DNA of 64,000 nt from Candidatus Marisimplicoccus framensis. Lineage in GTDB: Bacteria > Bacteroidota > Bacteroidia > Flavobacteriales > Flavobacteriaceae. Under the pieces are notes generated by a model. It was given only the letters and a program-made list of their open reading frames with translations, was not told the DNA's origin and did no database searches. A program made the translations under genes and the position numbers. The stretch is from the NCBI GenBank assembly GCA_905182065.1, contig CAJIZN010000001.1, positions 496,001-560,000 of the forward strand, read 5' to 3'. Of this stretch, positions 1 to 8,158 are shown one piece after another (positions within the stretch are counted from its first letter, which is position 1; each line of letters opens with the position of its first letter).

Positions 1-1512
1 CCTGAATCCCATCGAGAGGGGCTTGCTACGTATTTTAGAGCCTACCTTCAAGGATTTATGAATAAGTGGTTAAGGGAAAACCCAAAGCCTGATGGATCAA
101 GATATAATCTTTATAGAGATGGTATAAGAATTTATACAACAATTGATTCCCGACTTCAAACCATTGCAGAAGAATCAGTAAACAAGCACATGAAAAATCT
201 TCAAACAGAATTCTTTGCTCAGAATAAAGAATCAGAAGAAAACCCAACACCTCCTTTTAGAGACCTTAGAGAAGGTCAAGTAGATACGCTAATCAAACTA
301 TCAGCTATGAGATCAGAAAGATGGAGGAAGATGAAATCAAGTGGAAAAAATGAGGATGAAATATGGGACACATTCCAAGTAGATACTCCTATGAAAGTAT
401 TTTCATGGAATGGAGATATTGACACAATAATGAAGCCAATAGATTCTATAAGATATTATAAATTTCATTTACGCGCATCTATGATGTCTATGGAGCCTCA
501 GACAGGCCATGTTAAAGCTTGGGTAGGAGGGTTTAATTACAAACATTTTCAATATGATCAAGTTAAGCAAGGAAGACGCCAGATAGGATCAACCTTCAAG
601 CCTTTTCTATATGCTACAGCTATAGATCAATTAAAACTCTCGCCATGTTACACTTTACCAGATGCTCTTTATTGTATAGAGCCAATGAAGCATGGAAACA
701 TGGACGCTTGGTGTCCATCAAACTCAAGTGATAAGTATGGGCAAACTAGAAATTTAAAAAATGCTCTAGCAAATTCAATTAATACAATTAGCGCAAGATT
801 AATGGATCAGGTGGGCCCTAAACCAGTTGTTACTTTGATGAAGAAAATGGGTATTAAATCATATTTGCCTGAGGTTCCATCTATAGCCCTAGGAACTCCT
901 GATATAAGTCTTTATGAAATGGTTGGAGCTTATAGCACTTTTGTTAATAAAGGAATCTATATAGAGCCAATTTTTATTACTAGAATAGAAGATAAAAATG
1001 GGGTACCACTATATGAGGTAATTCCTCAAACCACTGATGTGCTTAGCGAAGAAGCAGCATATGTCACAGTCAATTTAATGGAGGGAGTTACTAAGTACGG
1101 CTCAGGAGGAAGGTTAAGACATTCAGGCTTAGAAGAGACTAATTATATTTATAAAAATTTAATAACTGGATATCCATATGCATTTGAAAATGCCATAGCT
1201 GGGAAAACAGGAACAACTCAAAACCAGAGTGATGGATGGTTTATGGGAATGGTCCCAAATTTAGTAACGGGTGTATGGGTAGGAGGTGAAGATCGATCTG
1301 TACATTTTGAAGACATTGCTTTTGGACAAGGAGCAACAATGGCTTTGCCAATATGGGGTCAGTTTATGAAAAATGCATACTTAGACCCTGAGCTGGGAAT
1401 TTCTCTAGAAGACTTCCCTGTTCCAGAAATAGTTAACATTCCCTTAGATTGTGAAAACTTAAATATTGAAAGTTCTAAAAAGAAAAAAGACTTAGAGGAT
1501 CTAGGATTTTAG
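1..1512 (+). CDS. Penicillin-binding protein 1A, C-terminal part (5' truncated by the window)
   Basis: Bifunctional peptidoglycan glycosyltransferase/transpeptidase, inner membrane with a periplasmic catalytic part. The frame is open from base 1 (PESHREGLATYFR, the end of the glycosyltransferase domain), so the gene starts upstream; 503 codons are present. All three transpeptidase signatures are visible: SxxK as GSTFKPF near nt 589, SxN as SIN near nt 775, and GKTGTTQ near nt 1200. The C-terminus is short and charged with a lysine run. The downstream gene converges, and its reconstructed stop interlocks with this TAG. The class A assignment is secure; which paralogue it is cannot be told without the N-terminus. 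Confidence 0.93.
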   Translation, partial: PESHREGLATYFRAYLQGFMNKWLRENPKPDGSRYNLYRDGIRIYTTIDSRLQTIAEESVNKHMKNLQTEFFAQNKESEENPTPPFRDLREGQVDTLIKLSAMRSERWRKMKSSGKNEDEIWDTFQVDTPMKVFSWNGDIDTIMKPIDSIRYYKFHLRASMMSMEPQTGHVKAWVGGFNYKHFQYDQVKQGRRQIGSTFKPFLYATAIDQLKLSPCYTLPDALYCIEPMKHGNMDAWCPSNSSDKYGQTRNLKNALANSINTISARLMDQVGPKPVVTLMKKMGIKSYLPEVPSIALGTPDISLYEMVGAYSTFVNKGIYIEPIFITRIEDKNGVPLYEVIPQTTDVLSEEAAYVTVNLMEGVTKYGSGGRLRHSGLEETNYIYKNLITGYPYAFENAIAGKTGTTQNQSDGWFMGMVPNLVTGVWVGGEDRSVHFEDIAFGQGATMALPIWGQFMKNAYLDPELGISLEDFPVPEIVNIPLDCENLNIESSKKKKDLEDLGF

Positions 1513-2019
1513 TTTATTATTTTTTCATAACAATGAAATGGAAACTCACTTTGCATTGGAAAAAAAACATCACTTAGCTGAACATACTGTCTTGATTTAT
1601 AGAATTTATTATTTCTTTTGTTTTGACTAAAAGTGTCAAGTCGGACTAGACTTAAAGCCATTTTCTTGAGCATACTCTTCTGAAAAGTCCATTAAAGATT
1701 TTCCAACTCCTTTTTTTTGAAATTTAGGATCAACAGCTAATCTATGAATGTATAAATTCTTACTATCTTCTGTTAACCACTTTACATCTTTGTATTCTAC
1801 ATCTTTAGTTGAACAAAGCACAACACAACCAATAATCTCCGACTTATGTTTAAAAACATATAATTCATTGTTTTTAATATCATCTTTAAAAACCTCTCTA
1901 TTTGGGTATTTTTTACTCCATTGAAAAATCTTTTTACTAATTAGGTCAGTGGCACAAGCTTCAATTATTTTCATTATCCTATCAAGATCAGTTATTTCTG
2001 CTAATTCAATTTTAATCAT
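1509..2019 (-). CDS. GNAT family N-acetyltransferase, one frameshift near 1640
   Basis: Small soluble acetyl-CoA-dependent acetyltransferase; substrate unknown. The uninterrupted frame (1636-2019) holds the GNAT core, including the acetyl-CoA loop QKKGVGKSLM, and ends abruptly at SSPT. Removing one base around 1638-1645 restores a normal GNAT C-terminus (RLDTFSQNKRNNKFYKS, then a tail ending EKIIN) that stops at 1509. The restored protein is about 169 aa, the usual size for the family. Its stop would share 4 nt with the stop of the PBP gene. The single indel looks like a sequence error rather than decay, because the shifted frame is fully family-like. Confidence 0.8.
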
Positions 2020-2059
2020 AAAAAATAATAATGTTTAAATTAGAGTAAAATTAATTTAA

Positions 2060-2959
2060 TTGTTTAAAAAAATAATCTTTTACTTAATCATCTGTTTTTC
2101 TTTATTGACTTCGAATTTGATATATACTCAAAACCAGATTAACCTAGATGTTGATAACGATCTATACTTTGACAGCAGAGACATGTATTATTCTAGTGGA
2201 ATTTTTCTTTCTTTTTCGTCACTTAAAAATATAGATGATAAAAATTATTTTAATCATTTTAAAATAGGGCAGTTAATCTATACTCCTTCAAGCAGGTATG
2301 AGATAAATCCTCTGCAATATGATTATCCGTACAGTGGATATCTTTTTTTAGAGATGAGTAAACAAAAACAAATTTCTGGAAACTCAAGTTTTACCCTAGG
2401 GGGAAACATAGGGATAACAGGTGATGCTTCTTTAGCTAAGGGGATGCAGAACCTATACCATGATCTTGTTTTAAATTTACCAGAATTAGCATGGAAGTCA
2501 CAAATGCCACAAGAATTTCAAATCAATTTAGTTGCTAATTATTTTAAAGGTTTTGCGATTGAAGACAAGGTGAATCTTACAGCACATCTATATTCTAAAA
2601 TAGGAACCTATCAAATTATGACTGGTATTAATTTTGGACTTTTAATTGGAGACTTGAGCTGGGTTAGTTTCTCAGATAATATTGTTACCAATTCTAAAAA
2701 TAAATTTTCTTTTTACTTAGGAACACATCAGGAATATTATTTTCATGATTATAAGCTAGAGGGTAGTTTGTTTAATAAAAATGCTCCTTTAACCATGACT
2801 TCTAATAAATATAGAAACACTATTGAGGTGGGTCTTCAGAAGAAGTTTAGAAACCTTCAAGTTTTGTCAACGTTTAACTCTATGTCTAAAGACACGGAAA
2901 TGCAAAGAACATCAAGACATCCTTTTTTAAAAATTAGCGTGACTTATAAATTTGACTAA
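2060..2959 (+). CDS. LpxR-like lipid A deacylase family outer-membrane protein (DUF2219)
   Basis: Probable outer-membrane beta-barrel of the LpxR family, which removes the 3'-acyloxyacyl chain of lipid A. A signal peptide (about residues 1-23, ending IYTQ) is followed by the family's N-terminal block, here NDLYFDSRDMYYSSGIFLSF, matching the ND..F...D.YYT.G pattern of LpxR. Many alternating aromatic/hydrophobic strands follow, and the last strand ends KISVTYKFD, as in barrel proteins. Length 299 aa fits. The start is TTG, 40 bp from the divergent acetyltransferase start. Catalytic His/Ser residues of LpxR were not verified, so deacylase activity is inferred. Confidence 0.7.
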   Translation: MFKKIIFYLIICFSLLTSNLIYTQNQINLDVDNDLYFDSRDMYYSSGIFLSFSSLKNIDDKNYFNHFKIGQLIYTPSSRYEINPLQYDYPYSGYLFLEMSKQKQISGNSSFTLGGNIGITGDASLAKGMQNLYHDLVLNLPELAWKSQMPQEFQINLVANYFKGFAIEDKVNLTAHLYSKIGTYQIMTGINFGLLIGDLSWVSFSDNIVTNSKNKFSFYLGTHQEYYFHDYKLEGSLFNKNAPLTMTSNKYRNTIEVGLQKKFRNLQVLSTFNSMSKDTEMQRTSRHPFLKISVTYKFD

Positions 2960-3020
2960 TTTTAACTTTTCTTTAAAATAATTTCTCGAATATTAATTCT
3001 ACTTTTAGAATAGTTGATTT

Positions 3021-3107
3021 AAAAAACGCTCCTAATGCGATTTTAGTCCTTTTTTAGCTAGGTTAATTTTGAATTTTTGTTAATTGGTTTTGTTTGGAGC
3101 GTTTTTT
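3021..3107. repeat. Perfect 12-bp inverted repeat with 63-nt loop, possible bidirectional terminator
   Basis: The left arm AAAAAACGCTCC (3021-3032) is exactly complementary to GGAGCGTTTTTT (3096-3107). It lies between two convergent genes, the LpxR-like gene ending at 2959 and a lipoprotein gene whose stop begins at 3109. Each arm yields a G/C stem followed by a U-tract on its own strand, as in a bidirectional terminator, but the 63-nt loop is long for an intrinsic terminator. It could instead frame a small RNA. Confidence 0.45.
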
Positions 3108-3970
3108 TAATTCACCTTCAATTTATACATAAAAGGATTACCGATACCTTCATCTTCTGATGTTACCCAAAATGTATTTTTATCAATTATTTTAATTGAT
3201 TCAATTTGAGCTCTCTCCAATGGTATTTTATATTTTTTAAATGTATTCTCTTCAAGGTTTTTTAGATCAAATGTTTCAAACAAAATAAGATATTGACTGC
3301 CTTTAGAGCTGTAGCCTACTAATGCAAGCAAATTTAGCTCATTATTATAGTCCCCACCAGTTATTAAAGAGTTTACATTAAAGGTAAACCCACTTGTAAG
3401 TTTTTGTGGTTTTTTTTCAAATTTATCTACTAAATATAAATCTGTATTTAGATTTTCTCTGTCTTTTGAAAATAACACAAGTTGTTCATTAATTACTATG
3501 AGTGCCTCAGCATCATATTTATGTTTTGGTCTAGGAAAAAAAGTTTCTTGATCAGCATAGAAAACCTCCATTATACCATCTACTGAATAGTTGTCATCTT
3601 TACTAATACGAATTATGTTTAAGTTATCTCTATTGCCAAAATTATTTCCAGTATCAGCAACAAAAAGATATTTATCATCACCAGCAATATCTTCCCAGTC
3701 ATTATTTTCTATTTCAAAGCTTGAATCTTTATTTAAATCCATGGTTTCAATTAAATCTCCATTTTCATTAAATATATAAAGAGAAGGGCCATCCCCGGAG
3801 TCGTTATGTGTTATGAAGTTTTTAGCATAAAACTCAAGACCTGAAGTCTCATTTATTTTTTTTGGTAAAACAATTGTTTTAATAATTTCTGCAGAATCAA
3901 ATTCTTGCATACTAACTTTATCTGAACAGCTCCACAATATTAAAACAGCTAAGAAGTAAATTTTTTTCAA
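3107..3970 (-). CDS. Secreted lipoprotein, phytase/SdiA-regulated-like beta-propeller domain
   Basis: Predicted lipoprotein with a lipobox (LWSC) after a short hydrophobic signal, followed by a domain with ETSGLEF, HNDSG and WEDIAGDD-type motifs. Those resemble bacterial proteins annotated as esterase-like activity of phytase / SdiA-regulated propellers. The substrate is unknown. I chose the TTG at 3970 because KKIYFLAVLILWSC then forms a proper lipoprotein signal; another TTG at 4024 would add 18 residues that spoil it. It converges on the LpxR-like gene. Its 5' end overlaps a 39-codon PepSY-like fragment on the opposite strand. Confidence 0.72.
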   Translation of the reverse strand: MKKIYFLAVLILWSCSDKVSMQEFDSAEIIKTIVLPKKINETSGLEFYAKNFITHNDSGDGPSLYIFNENGDLIETMDLNKDSSFEIENNDWEDIAGDDKYLFVADTGNNFGNRDNLNIIRISKDDNYSVDGIMEVFYADQETFFPRPKHKYDAEALIVINEQLVLFSKDRENLNTDLYLVDKFEKKPQKLTSGFTFNVNSLITGGDYNNELNLLALVGYSSKGSQYLILFETFDLKNLEENTFKKYKIPLERAQIESIKIIDKNTFWVTSEDEGIGNPFMYKLKVN

Positions 3971-3983
3971 TAATTTTAATTTT

Positions 3984-4103
3984 ATGAAACGCAAATTAGC
4001 AATAAAAATTAGAACAGCCCACAAGTATTTAGGGCTAATTATTGGTGTTCAATTTATAATTTGGATAACTATCCCAAAGATATTCAGGACTTTTTTTTCT
4101 TAG
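3984..4103 (+). pseudogene. N-terminal remnant of a PepSY-associated membrane protein
   Basis: A 39-codon frame starts at ATG 3984 and reads KIRTAHKYLGLIIGVQFIIW. This resembles the first transmembrane segment of PepSY-domain proteins common in Bacteroidota (R..H.YLG..IG.QF..WT.SG). The similarity fades after about residue 28 and the frame stops at 4101-4103. It lies antisense to the start of the lipoprotein gene and runs into the 3' end of the next gene, so there is no room for the rest of the protein. Most likely a decayed 5' fragment; chance similarity is possible. Confidence 0.45.
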
Positions 4104-4560
4104 ACTTCTTCTTTTTTTTCTTAGCCACTGAAGTGTTTTTCTTAGATCTATTCCAAAGATTTCTTCGACTGTTATACTTTTCAGCACTAACATTTGTTTT
4201 CACTACTATAACTCCAGCTGCACCTTCGCTTCCGTATTTGTTTGTAGCTGCTAGACCGCTTAGAACTTCTACATATTTTACTTGACCAGCATTTAGAGAG
4301 GGAGGGTTAATGTATATAACCCCGTCAATTTCCCAAAGAACCTGATTGCCTGCTGTTTTAAAAGACTGCCTTCCTCTGATGGCAATATTATTGTTTCCCA
4401 TTCTGTCTCTGATTTTTCTTGCACCAGGAATTCTTGAGGCGAGGGCGTCAACTAATGACATTGAAGCAACAGCATTTTGTTGTGATTTTAAAATTTGATC
4501 TTCTTGTGAAAAAGAAAATGTAGCAATTAAAAGAAAAGAAAGTAAGTAGGCGTGTTTCAT
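4084..4560 (-). CDS. Small secreted TonB-receptor plug-domain protein with lysine-rich tail
   Basis: 158-aa exported protein. A signal peptide (ending FSFSQ) precedes a stand-alone plug domain: SRIPGARKIRDRMG, then NNIAIRGRQSF, VLWEIDGVIY, VKYVEVLSGLAATNKYGSEG and GAAGVIVVKT. This is the full alternation seen in plug domains of TonB-dependent receptors, yet no beta-barrel follows. The last 20 residues are almost all Lys/Ser. It is a paralogue of the adjacent upstream gene (4607-5140), from which it is 46 bp away on the same strand. Function unknown; a periplasmic partner or gating piece for a separate receptor is speculation. Confidence 0.75.
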   Translation of the reverse strand: MKHAYLLSFLLIATFSFSQEDQILKSQQNAVASMSLVDALASRIPGARKIRDRMGNNNIAIRGRQSFKTAGNQVLWEIDGVIYINPPSLNAGQVKYVEVLSGLAATNKYGSEGAAGVIVVKTNVSAEKYNSRRNLWNRSKKNTSVAKKKKKKSKKKKS

Positions 4561-4606
4561 ATTAGTTAGAAAGCTAAAGTATTAAAAAGTTTACAAATAA
4601 ATCGTG

Positions 4607-5140
4607 TTAATTTTTCTTAATCCTTATCCTTTTCTCAGTAACAGTTCTCCAAAGGTTTCTTGGAGAATTTATTAACTCATTATTTGAAGCACTCACAGAA
4701 GTTTTAACAATTATTACACCTGCAGCTCCATCAGAACCATATTTATTATTTGCAGCAAGACCTTTAACAACTTCAACATAAACAACTTCGTTAATACTGA
4801 GCATAGGTGGAGTTAGATAGGTAACACCATCTATATCCCAAAGAACTTCATCTCCTGCCGTTTGAACAGAGTTTCTACCTCTTAGCGACACACTAGCATT
4901 TCCAAATCGATCTGAGACTTTTTTTGCACTAGGAACTCGTCTGATAATTGCAGAAACCAGTCCAACTGGAGATCCTGTTGCATCTTGATTAGATCCAATT
5001 ATGCCATATTTAAATGAATTTTTATCTGAAAAGTGATTTCTAGTCCCATAATTAGCTGGCGTATATTGACCATTACCCATCATTTGAGAAAAAACAGGAT
5101 TTATAAAAAAAATAGCTAGAAAAAACAGAATTTTTTTCAT
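4607..5140 (-). CDS. Small secreted TonB-receptor plug-domain protein (paralogue)
   Basis: 177-aa exported protein with a signal peptide (ending NPVFSQ), a Gly/Asn/Tyr-rich linker and a stand-alone plug domain: VPSAKKVSDRFGNASVSLRG, VLWDIDGVTYLTPP, VYVEVVKGLAANNKYGSDG, GAAGVIIVKTS. It aligns over its whole plug with the next gene downstream, so the pair is a tandem duplication. There is no barrel. The gene starts 75 bp from a divergently transcribed helix-turn-helix gene, and a TAnnTTTG box lies in that gap on its strand. Confidence 0.75.
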   Translation of the reverse strand: MKKILFFLAIFFINPVFSQMMGNGQYTPANYGTRNHFSDKNSFKYGIIGSNQDATGSPVGLVSAIIRRVPSAKKVSDRFGNASVSLRGRNSVQTAGDEVLWDIDGVTYLTPPMLSINEVVYVEVVKGLAANNKYGSDGAAGVIIVKTSVSASNNELINSPRNLWRTVTEKRIRIKKN

Positions 5141-5167
5141 CGTAAATTATTAGTTTATAGCAATGTA

Positions 5168-5175
5168 CAAAGATA
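5168..5175 (-). promoter_or_regulatory. Bacteroidota-type -7 promoter box (TATCTTTG) for the plug-domain pair
   Basis: On the minus strand the gap between the divergent genes contains TATCTTTG, an exact match to the TAnnTTTG -7 consensus of Bacteroidota sigma factors. It sits 27 bp before the ATG at 5140. No clear TTTG -33 box was found at the usual distance, so this is a candidate only. Confidence 0.4.
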
Positions 5176-5214
5176 TCCTTTTTTTGTATACCTTTACAGA
5201 CTAGCTAAAAACGA

Positions 5215-5541
5215 ATGTACAAAAAGTGGACAGACATAAATGAAATTTACTTTCCAGATGGGGTAAGATCTGTTTACTATGAAGGTAGAAGAGTTAAAAA
5301 GGTTGACATACAAATAGAAAGAAGTTTTCTTGAACTAATGTCTTCTGATCATGACTGTTCAAATCTGCCAGACCACATACATTATCTTCCAAGAAAACAA
5401 GCAGCTGAATATCTTGGATTGAGCGAAAGTACACTCACTAGGTATCATGAAAAAGGTAAACTTACCTGGATAACTAGAAGAAATAGAACTCCTATCTATA
5501 AAAGAGAAGCATTAGATATTTTTAAGCAAAAAAATCAATAA
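5215..5541 (+). CDS. Small helix-turn-helix (MerR/excisionase-fold) DNA-binding protein
   Basis: 108 aa. The C-terminal half carries a winged-helix motif of the excisionase/HTH_17 type: YLPRKQAAEYLGLSESTLTR, then GKLTWITRRNRTPIYKREAL, where the second helix would contact DNA and the RTPIY hairpin forms the wing. The N-terminal half (about 50 residues) resembles no family I recognise. It is divergent from the plug-domain genes and only 32 bp ahead of the epimerase gene, so it could regulate either side or itself. No phage or integrase genes lie nearby, which argues against a true excisionase. Confidence 0.7.
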   Translation: MYKKWTDINEIYFPDGVRSVYYEGRRVKKVDIQIERSFLELMSSDHDCSNLPDHIHYLPRKQAAEYLGLSESTLTRYHEKGKLTWITRRNRTPIYKREALDIFKQKNQ

Positions 5542-5573
5542 AAACATTACCTTAGACTTTCATTTTTAGTCAA

Positions 5574-6623
5574 ATGGTAGTTAATTTTCATACTGTAAAT
5601 CTTAAAAAAAGACACCCACTTCAAATAAGCAGAGGCGTTCATGATAAATCTCAAAATTTATTCATTGAAATAGTTAAAGATGGAATAACTGCATGGGGTG
5701 AGTCTGCTCCAGGAAAAACCGAAGGCGCTAAAAGTGCAGAAGAAGTTCAAGCTCATCTGACTAGATTAATAAATTCAGATATAAATGATTTATCTATTCA
5801 CGAGGTTTATCAAAGGAGTAAAGAATTAAAAATACCCGCATGTGCTCAGGCTGGAATTGATATTGCGCTTTGGGACCTAAATGCTAAAATGGCTAAACTC
5901 CCATTAAAAGATTTATTAGGTCTTCCTAAACCTAATGTCCCTACTTCAATTACCGTTGGAATTAATCCTCCAGAAATAGTTAAGGAAAGAGTGGAAATGA
6001 TTATCAGCAATCCACAGGTAAGAGCTTTAAAAGTTAAACTAGGCTCCCCAGAGGGCATAGAATATGATAAGCTGATTTATTCTCAGGTTATTGAATCAAC
6101 AAAAAAATCAAACATTGCAATTCGTGTAGATGCAAATGGAGGATGGTCTTTAGATGAGGCAAAATTTATGATGAAATGGTTAGCAGAAAGAGATGCTGAA
6201 TATATCGAGCAGCCGCTGGTCGAGGGAGATGAAGATAAATTGAAATTTTTATTTGAAGGTAGACCTCTTCCAATTTTCATTGACGAATCGTGTAGGTTTG
6301 CTGAAGATGTGGCAAACAACTATAAATATGTGGACGGAGTAAATTTAAAGCTTATGAAATGTGGAGGTATAACTGAGGCTTTGAAAATTTTAAATGTTGC
6401 TAATTCTCATGGATTAAAAACTATGATTGGATGTATGAGTGAATCTTCAGTCAGTATTTCAGCAGGAGCCTCAATAAGTGGAATTATTGACTATGTAGAT
6501 CTTGACTCACACTATAATTTAAATCCAGATCCAAGTGAAGGAACCTCAATGATTGATGGTGTAACCATGATTAACTCATTGCCAGGACATGGGGCAAAAC
6601 TTAAAACAGGAAAGTATGCTTAA
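5574..6623 (+). CDS. Enolase-superfamily epimerase (dipeptide epimerase / N-acetyl-D-glutamate racemase type)
   Basis: Cytosolic muconate-lactonizing-subgroup enzyme of the enolase superfamily. The acid/base lysine motif KVKLG (near nt 6030), metal ligands in DANGG (near 6130), EQP (near 6210) and DES (near 6280), and the second lysine in KLMKCGG (near 6350) are all present. Length 349 aa is normal. The family includes L-Ala-D/L-Glu epimerases that recycle murein peptides and DgcA, the N-acetyl-D-glutamate racemase of marine D-glutamate catabolism. The next gene encodes DUF1611, the family of DgcN, and overlaps by 8 nt, which favours a DgcA-like role. Specificity cannot be settled from motifs alone. 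Confidence 0.85.
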   Translation: MVVNFHTVNLKKRHPLQISRGVHDKSQNLFIEIVKDGITAWGESAPGKTEGAKSAEEVQAHLTRLINSDINDLSIHEVYQRSKELKIPACAQAGIDIALWDLNAKMAKLPLKDLLGLPKPNVPTSITVGINPPEIVKERVEMIISNPQVRALKVKLGSPEGIEYDKLIYSQVIESTKKSNIAIRVDANGGWSLDEAKFMMKWLAERDAEYIEQPLVEGDEDKLKFLFEGRPLPIFIDESCRFAEDVANNYKYVDGVNLKLMKCGGITEALKILNVANSHGLKTMIGCMSESSVSISAGASISGIIDYVDLDSHYNLNPDPSEGTSMIDGVTMINSLPGHGAKLKTGKYA

Positions 6624-7647
6624 GCCAACTGATAAAGTTGCTGTATGGATGGAATCTAGCCTTGATGATGATTATGGCAAGATGGGTATTAGTGCACTTA
6701 GATATCTTGATAATGAAATCTTATGTGTAGTAGATTCTGTGTTTGCTGGTAAAAATATTTCCGAGCTTTCAATTATAAAAAAAGACATTCCAATAGTAGA
6801 AAGTATTGAGCAAGCAAAATCAATGGGAGCCAACGTTCTTCTTCTAGGAGTTTTAACATCAGGTGGGATTAGACCTAAATCATGGGATGGTGTTATTAAA
6901 GAAGCTCTAGACAAAGGAATGTCAATAATTAATGGACTTCATGATCAAATATCTCCGAGTTTTTCTAAATATATAGTAGATGATAACCAATGGATTTGGG
7001 ATACTAGGGTTCCAAAGTTCATTCCTCAAATTGGATCTGCAAGAGCTGCTGACCTAAAAAACAAAAGGGTATTAATGATAGGAACAGACATGGCTGCAGG
7101 AAAAATGACTGTGGGTCTTGAATTATATTCTTATTTAATAGAGAAAAAAATAAACACCGGTTTTGTTGCAACTGGACAAGTTGGAATAACGGTTACAGGC
7201 AAGGGAATTCCTTTAGATGCATATAAATTGGATCATGCTTGTGGAGCAGTGGAAACTGCTGTTCTAGAACAAAAAGAAAAAGAGATAGTAATAGTTGAGG
7301 GACAAGGGTCAATATTACATCCTGGAAGCACAGCAACCCTCCCTTTGATGAGAGGAACATGCCCAACACATATGATTCTATGTCATATTGCCAGAAATGA
7401 CTCCTTACGATCGCTGGAGAATATTAAAATTCCAGACTTAAAAAAATTTATAGAACTCAATGAAGATCTTGCTTCGGTTTTGGGAACCTATCCAAAAGCA
7501 AAAGTTATAGGAGTAGCACTAAACACTACCTTAATGTCAGAAGAAAAGGCAAAAGAGGTTATTACTAATGTTGAAAAAGAAACTGGCATCCCTACCACAG
7601 ATGTTGTTAGGTATGGAGGTGAAAGAATTTTCAGTTCATTAACATAG
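6616..7647 (+). CDS. DUF1611 protein, DgcN-like D-glutamate N-acetyltransferase candidate
   Basis: 343 aa with a P-loop-like GTDMAAGKMT (near nt 7080), an ATGQVGI segment and the family block VEGQGSILHPGST. DUF1611 proteins are linked to enolase-superfamily epimerases; in Pseudoalteromonas the pair DgcN/DgcA acetylates D-glutamate and racemizes the product. I chose ATG 6616, which overlaps the epimerase stop by 8 nt and has AGGAAA just upstream; ATG 6589 would add nine residues (MGQNLKQES) with no family match. The 3' end nearly touches a convergent YkuK-like gene. Function is inferred from the family and its neighbour. Confidence 0.78.
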   Translation: MLKPTDKVAVWMESSLDDDYGKMGISALRYLDNEILCVVDSVFAGKNISELSIIKKDIPIVESIEQAKSMGANVLLLGVLTSGGIRPKSWDGVIKEALDKGMSIINGLHDQISPSFSKYIVDDNQWIWDTRVPKFIPQIGSARAADLKNKRVLMIGTDMAAGKMTVGLELYSYLIEKKINTGFVATGQVGITVTGKGIPLDAYKLDHACGAVETAVLEQKEKEIVIVEGQGSILHPGSTATLPLMRGTCPTHMILCHIARNDSLRSLENIKIPDLKKFIELNEDLASVLGTYPKAKVIGVALNTTLMSEEKAKEVITNVEKETGIPTTDVVRYGGERIFSSLT

Positions 7648-7648
7648 T

Positions 7649-8098
7649 CTATTTGCAATGGTGGTCTGCAGCTCTAGTAGCTATTTGATTATTAGGTTTT
7701 ACATTTACTTTATAACCTAATGAATTTGCCCACCCCTTAGTTGCAGAGATTAGTTTATTAGATTTATGATTTTCATCAGAATTATAATCCATATCAATTT
7801 CGACCTTAACACTTACCTGTTTGGTCAACCATTCTGCTACTTGAATGCTATATTCTGCTTCAAGCCAGAGCCTTTTCCAAATATCATTTATTGCCTCACA
7901 AGAAGACTTACTTAAAATATAATGGACTCCTCTTGTTCCAAGCCTATAAGCTATTACGCTTGTATAGTTTGTTTTTTTTCCTACATTTTGAGAGTCAGAC
8001 CCTATGTGAATTTTAGCATAAGGATATTCTTTTAATATAGAAAGTGTGTGATCTACGGGATCAACATTATTCCCTTTGACATCCTTAAAAAGTCTCAT
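7649..8098 (-). CDS. YkuK-like (DUF458) ribonuclease H-like protein
   Basis: 149 aa. The motif AKIHIGSDSQNVGKKTNYTS places a catalytic-type Asp at the start of an RNase H-like fold, as in Bacillus YkuK (DUF458). Later blocks (WLEAEYSIQVAEWL, VEIDMDYNSDENHKSN) carry further acidic residues at the expected spacing, and ATRAADHHCK ends the protein. It is usually described as a putative nuclease; no activity is established to my knowledge. Its stop lies one base from the DUF1611 stop, a convergent arrangement without any terminator. Confidence 0.75.
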   Translation of the reverse strand: MRLFKDVKGNNVDPVDHTLSILKEYPYAKIHIGSDSQNVGKKTNYTSVIAYRLGTRGVHYILSKSSCEAINDIWKRLWLEAEYSIQVAEWLTKQVSVKVEIDMDYNSDENHKSNKLISATKGWANSLGYKVNVKPNNQIATRAADHHCK

Positions 8099-8158
8099 AT
8101 TCTAAAATAAATATTATTTGTAAATTACAGTATTAATAAAAACTTAAATTATTAACTA

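Noticed and set aside
4061-4285. Phenylalanine-rich 74-aa ORF on the plus strand
   Set aside because: It is the antisense image of the Lys/Ser-rich tail of the plug-domain gene; no family or start signal supports it.
5215-5541. Small HTH protein as a phage excisionase
   Set aside because: The fold fits, but there is no integrase, attachment repeat or phage gene nearby; a chromosomal regulator is simpler.
5846-6914. Minus-strand ORFs of 70-80 aa inside the epimerase and DUF1611 genes
   Set aside because: Shadows of strongly conserved plus-strand genes; their composition is that of reversed codons and no start context is seen.
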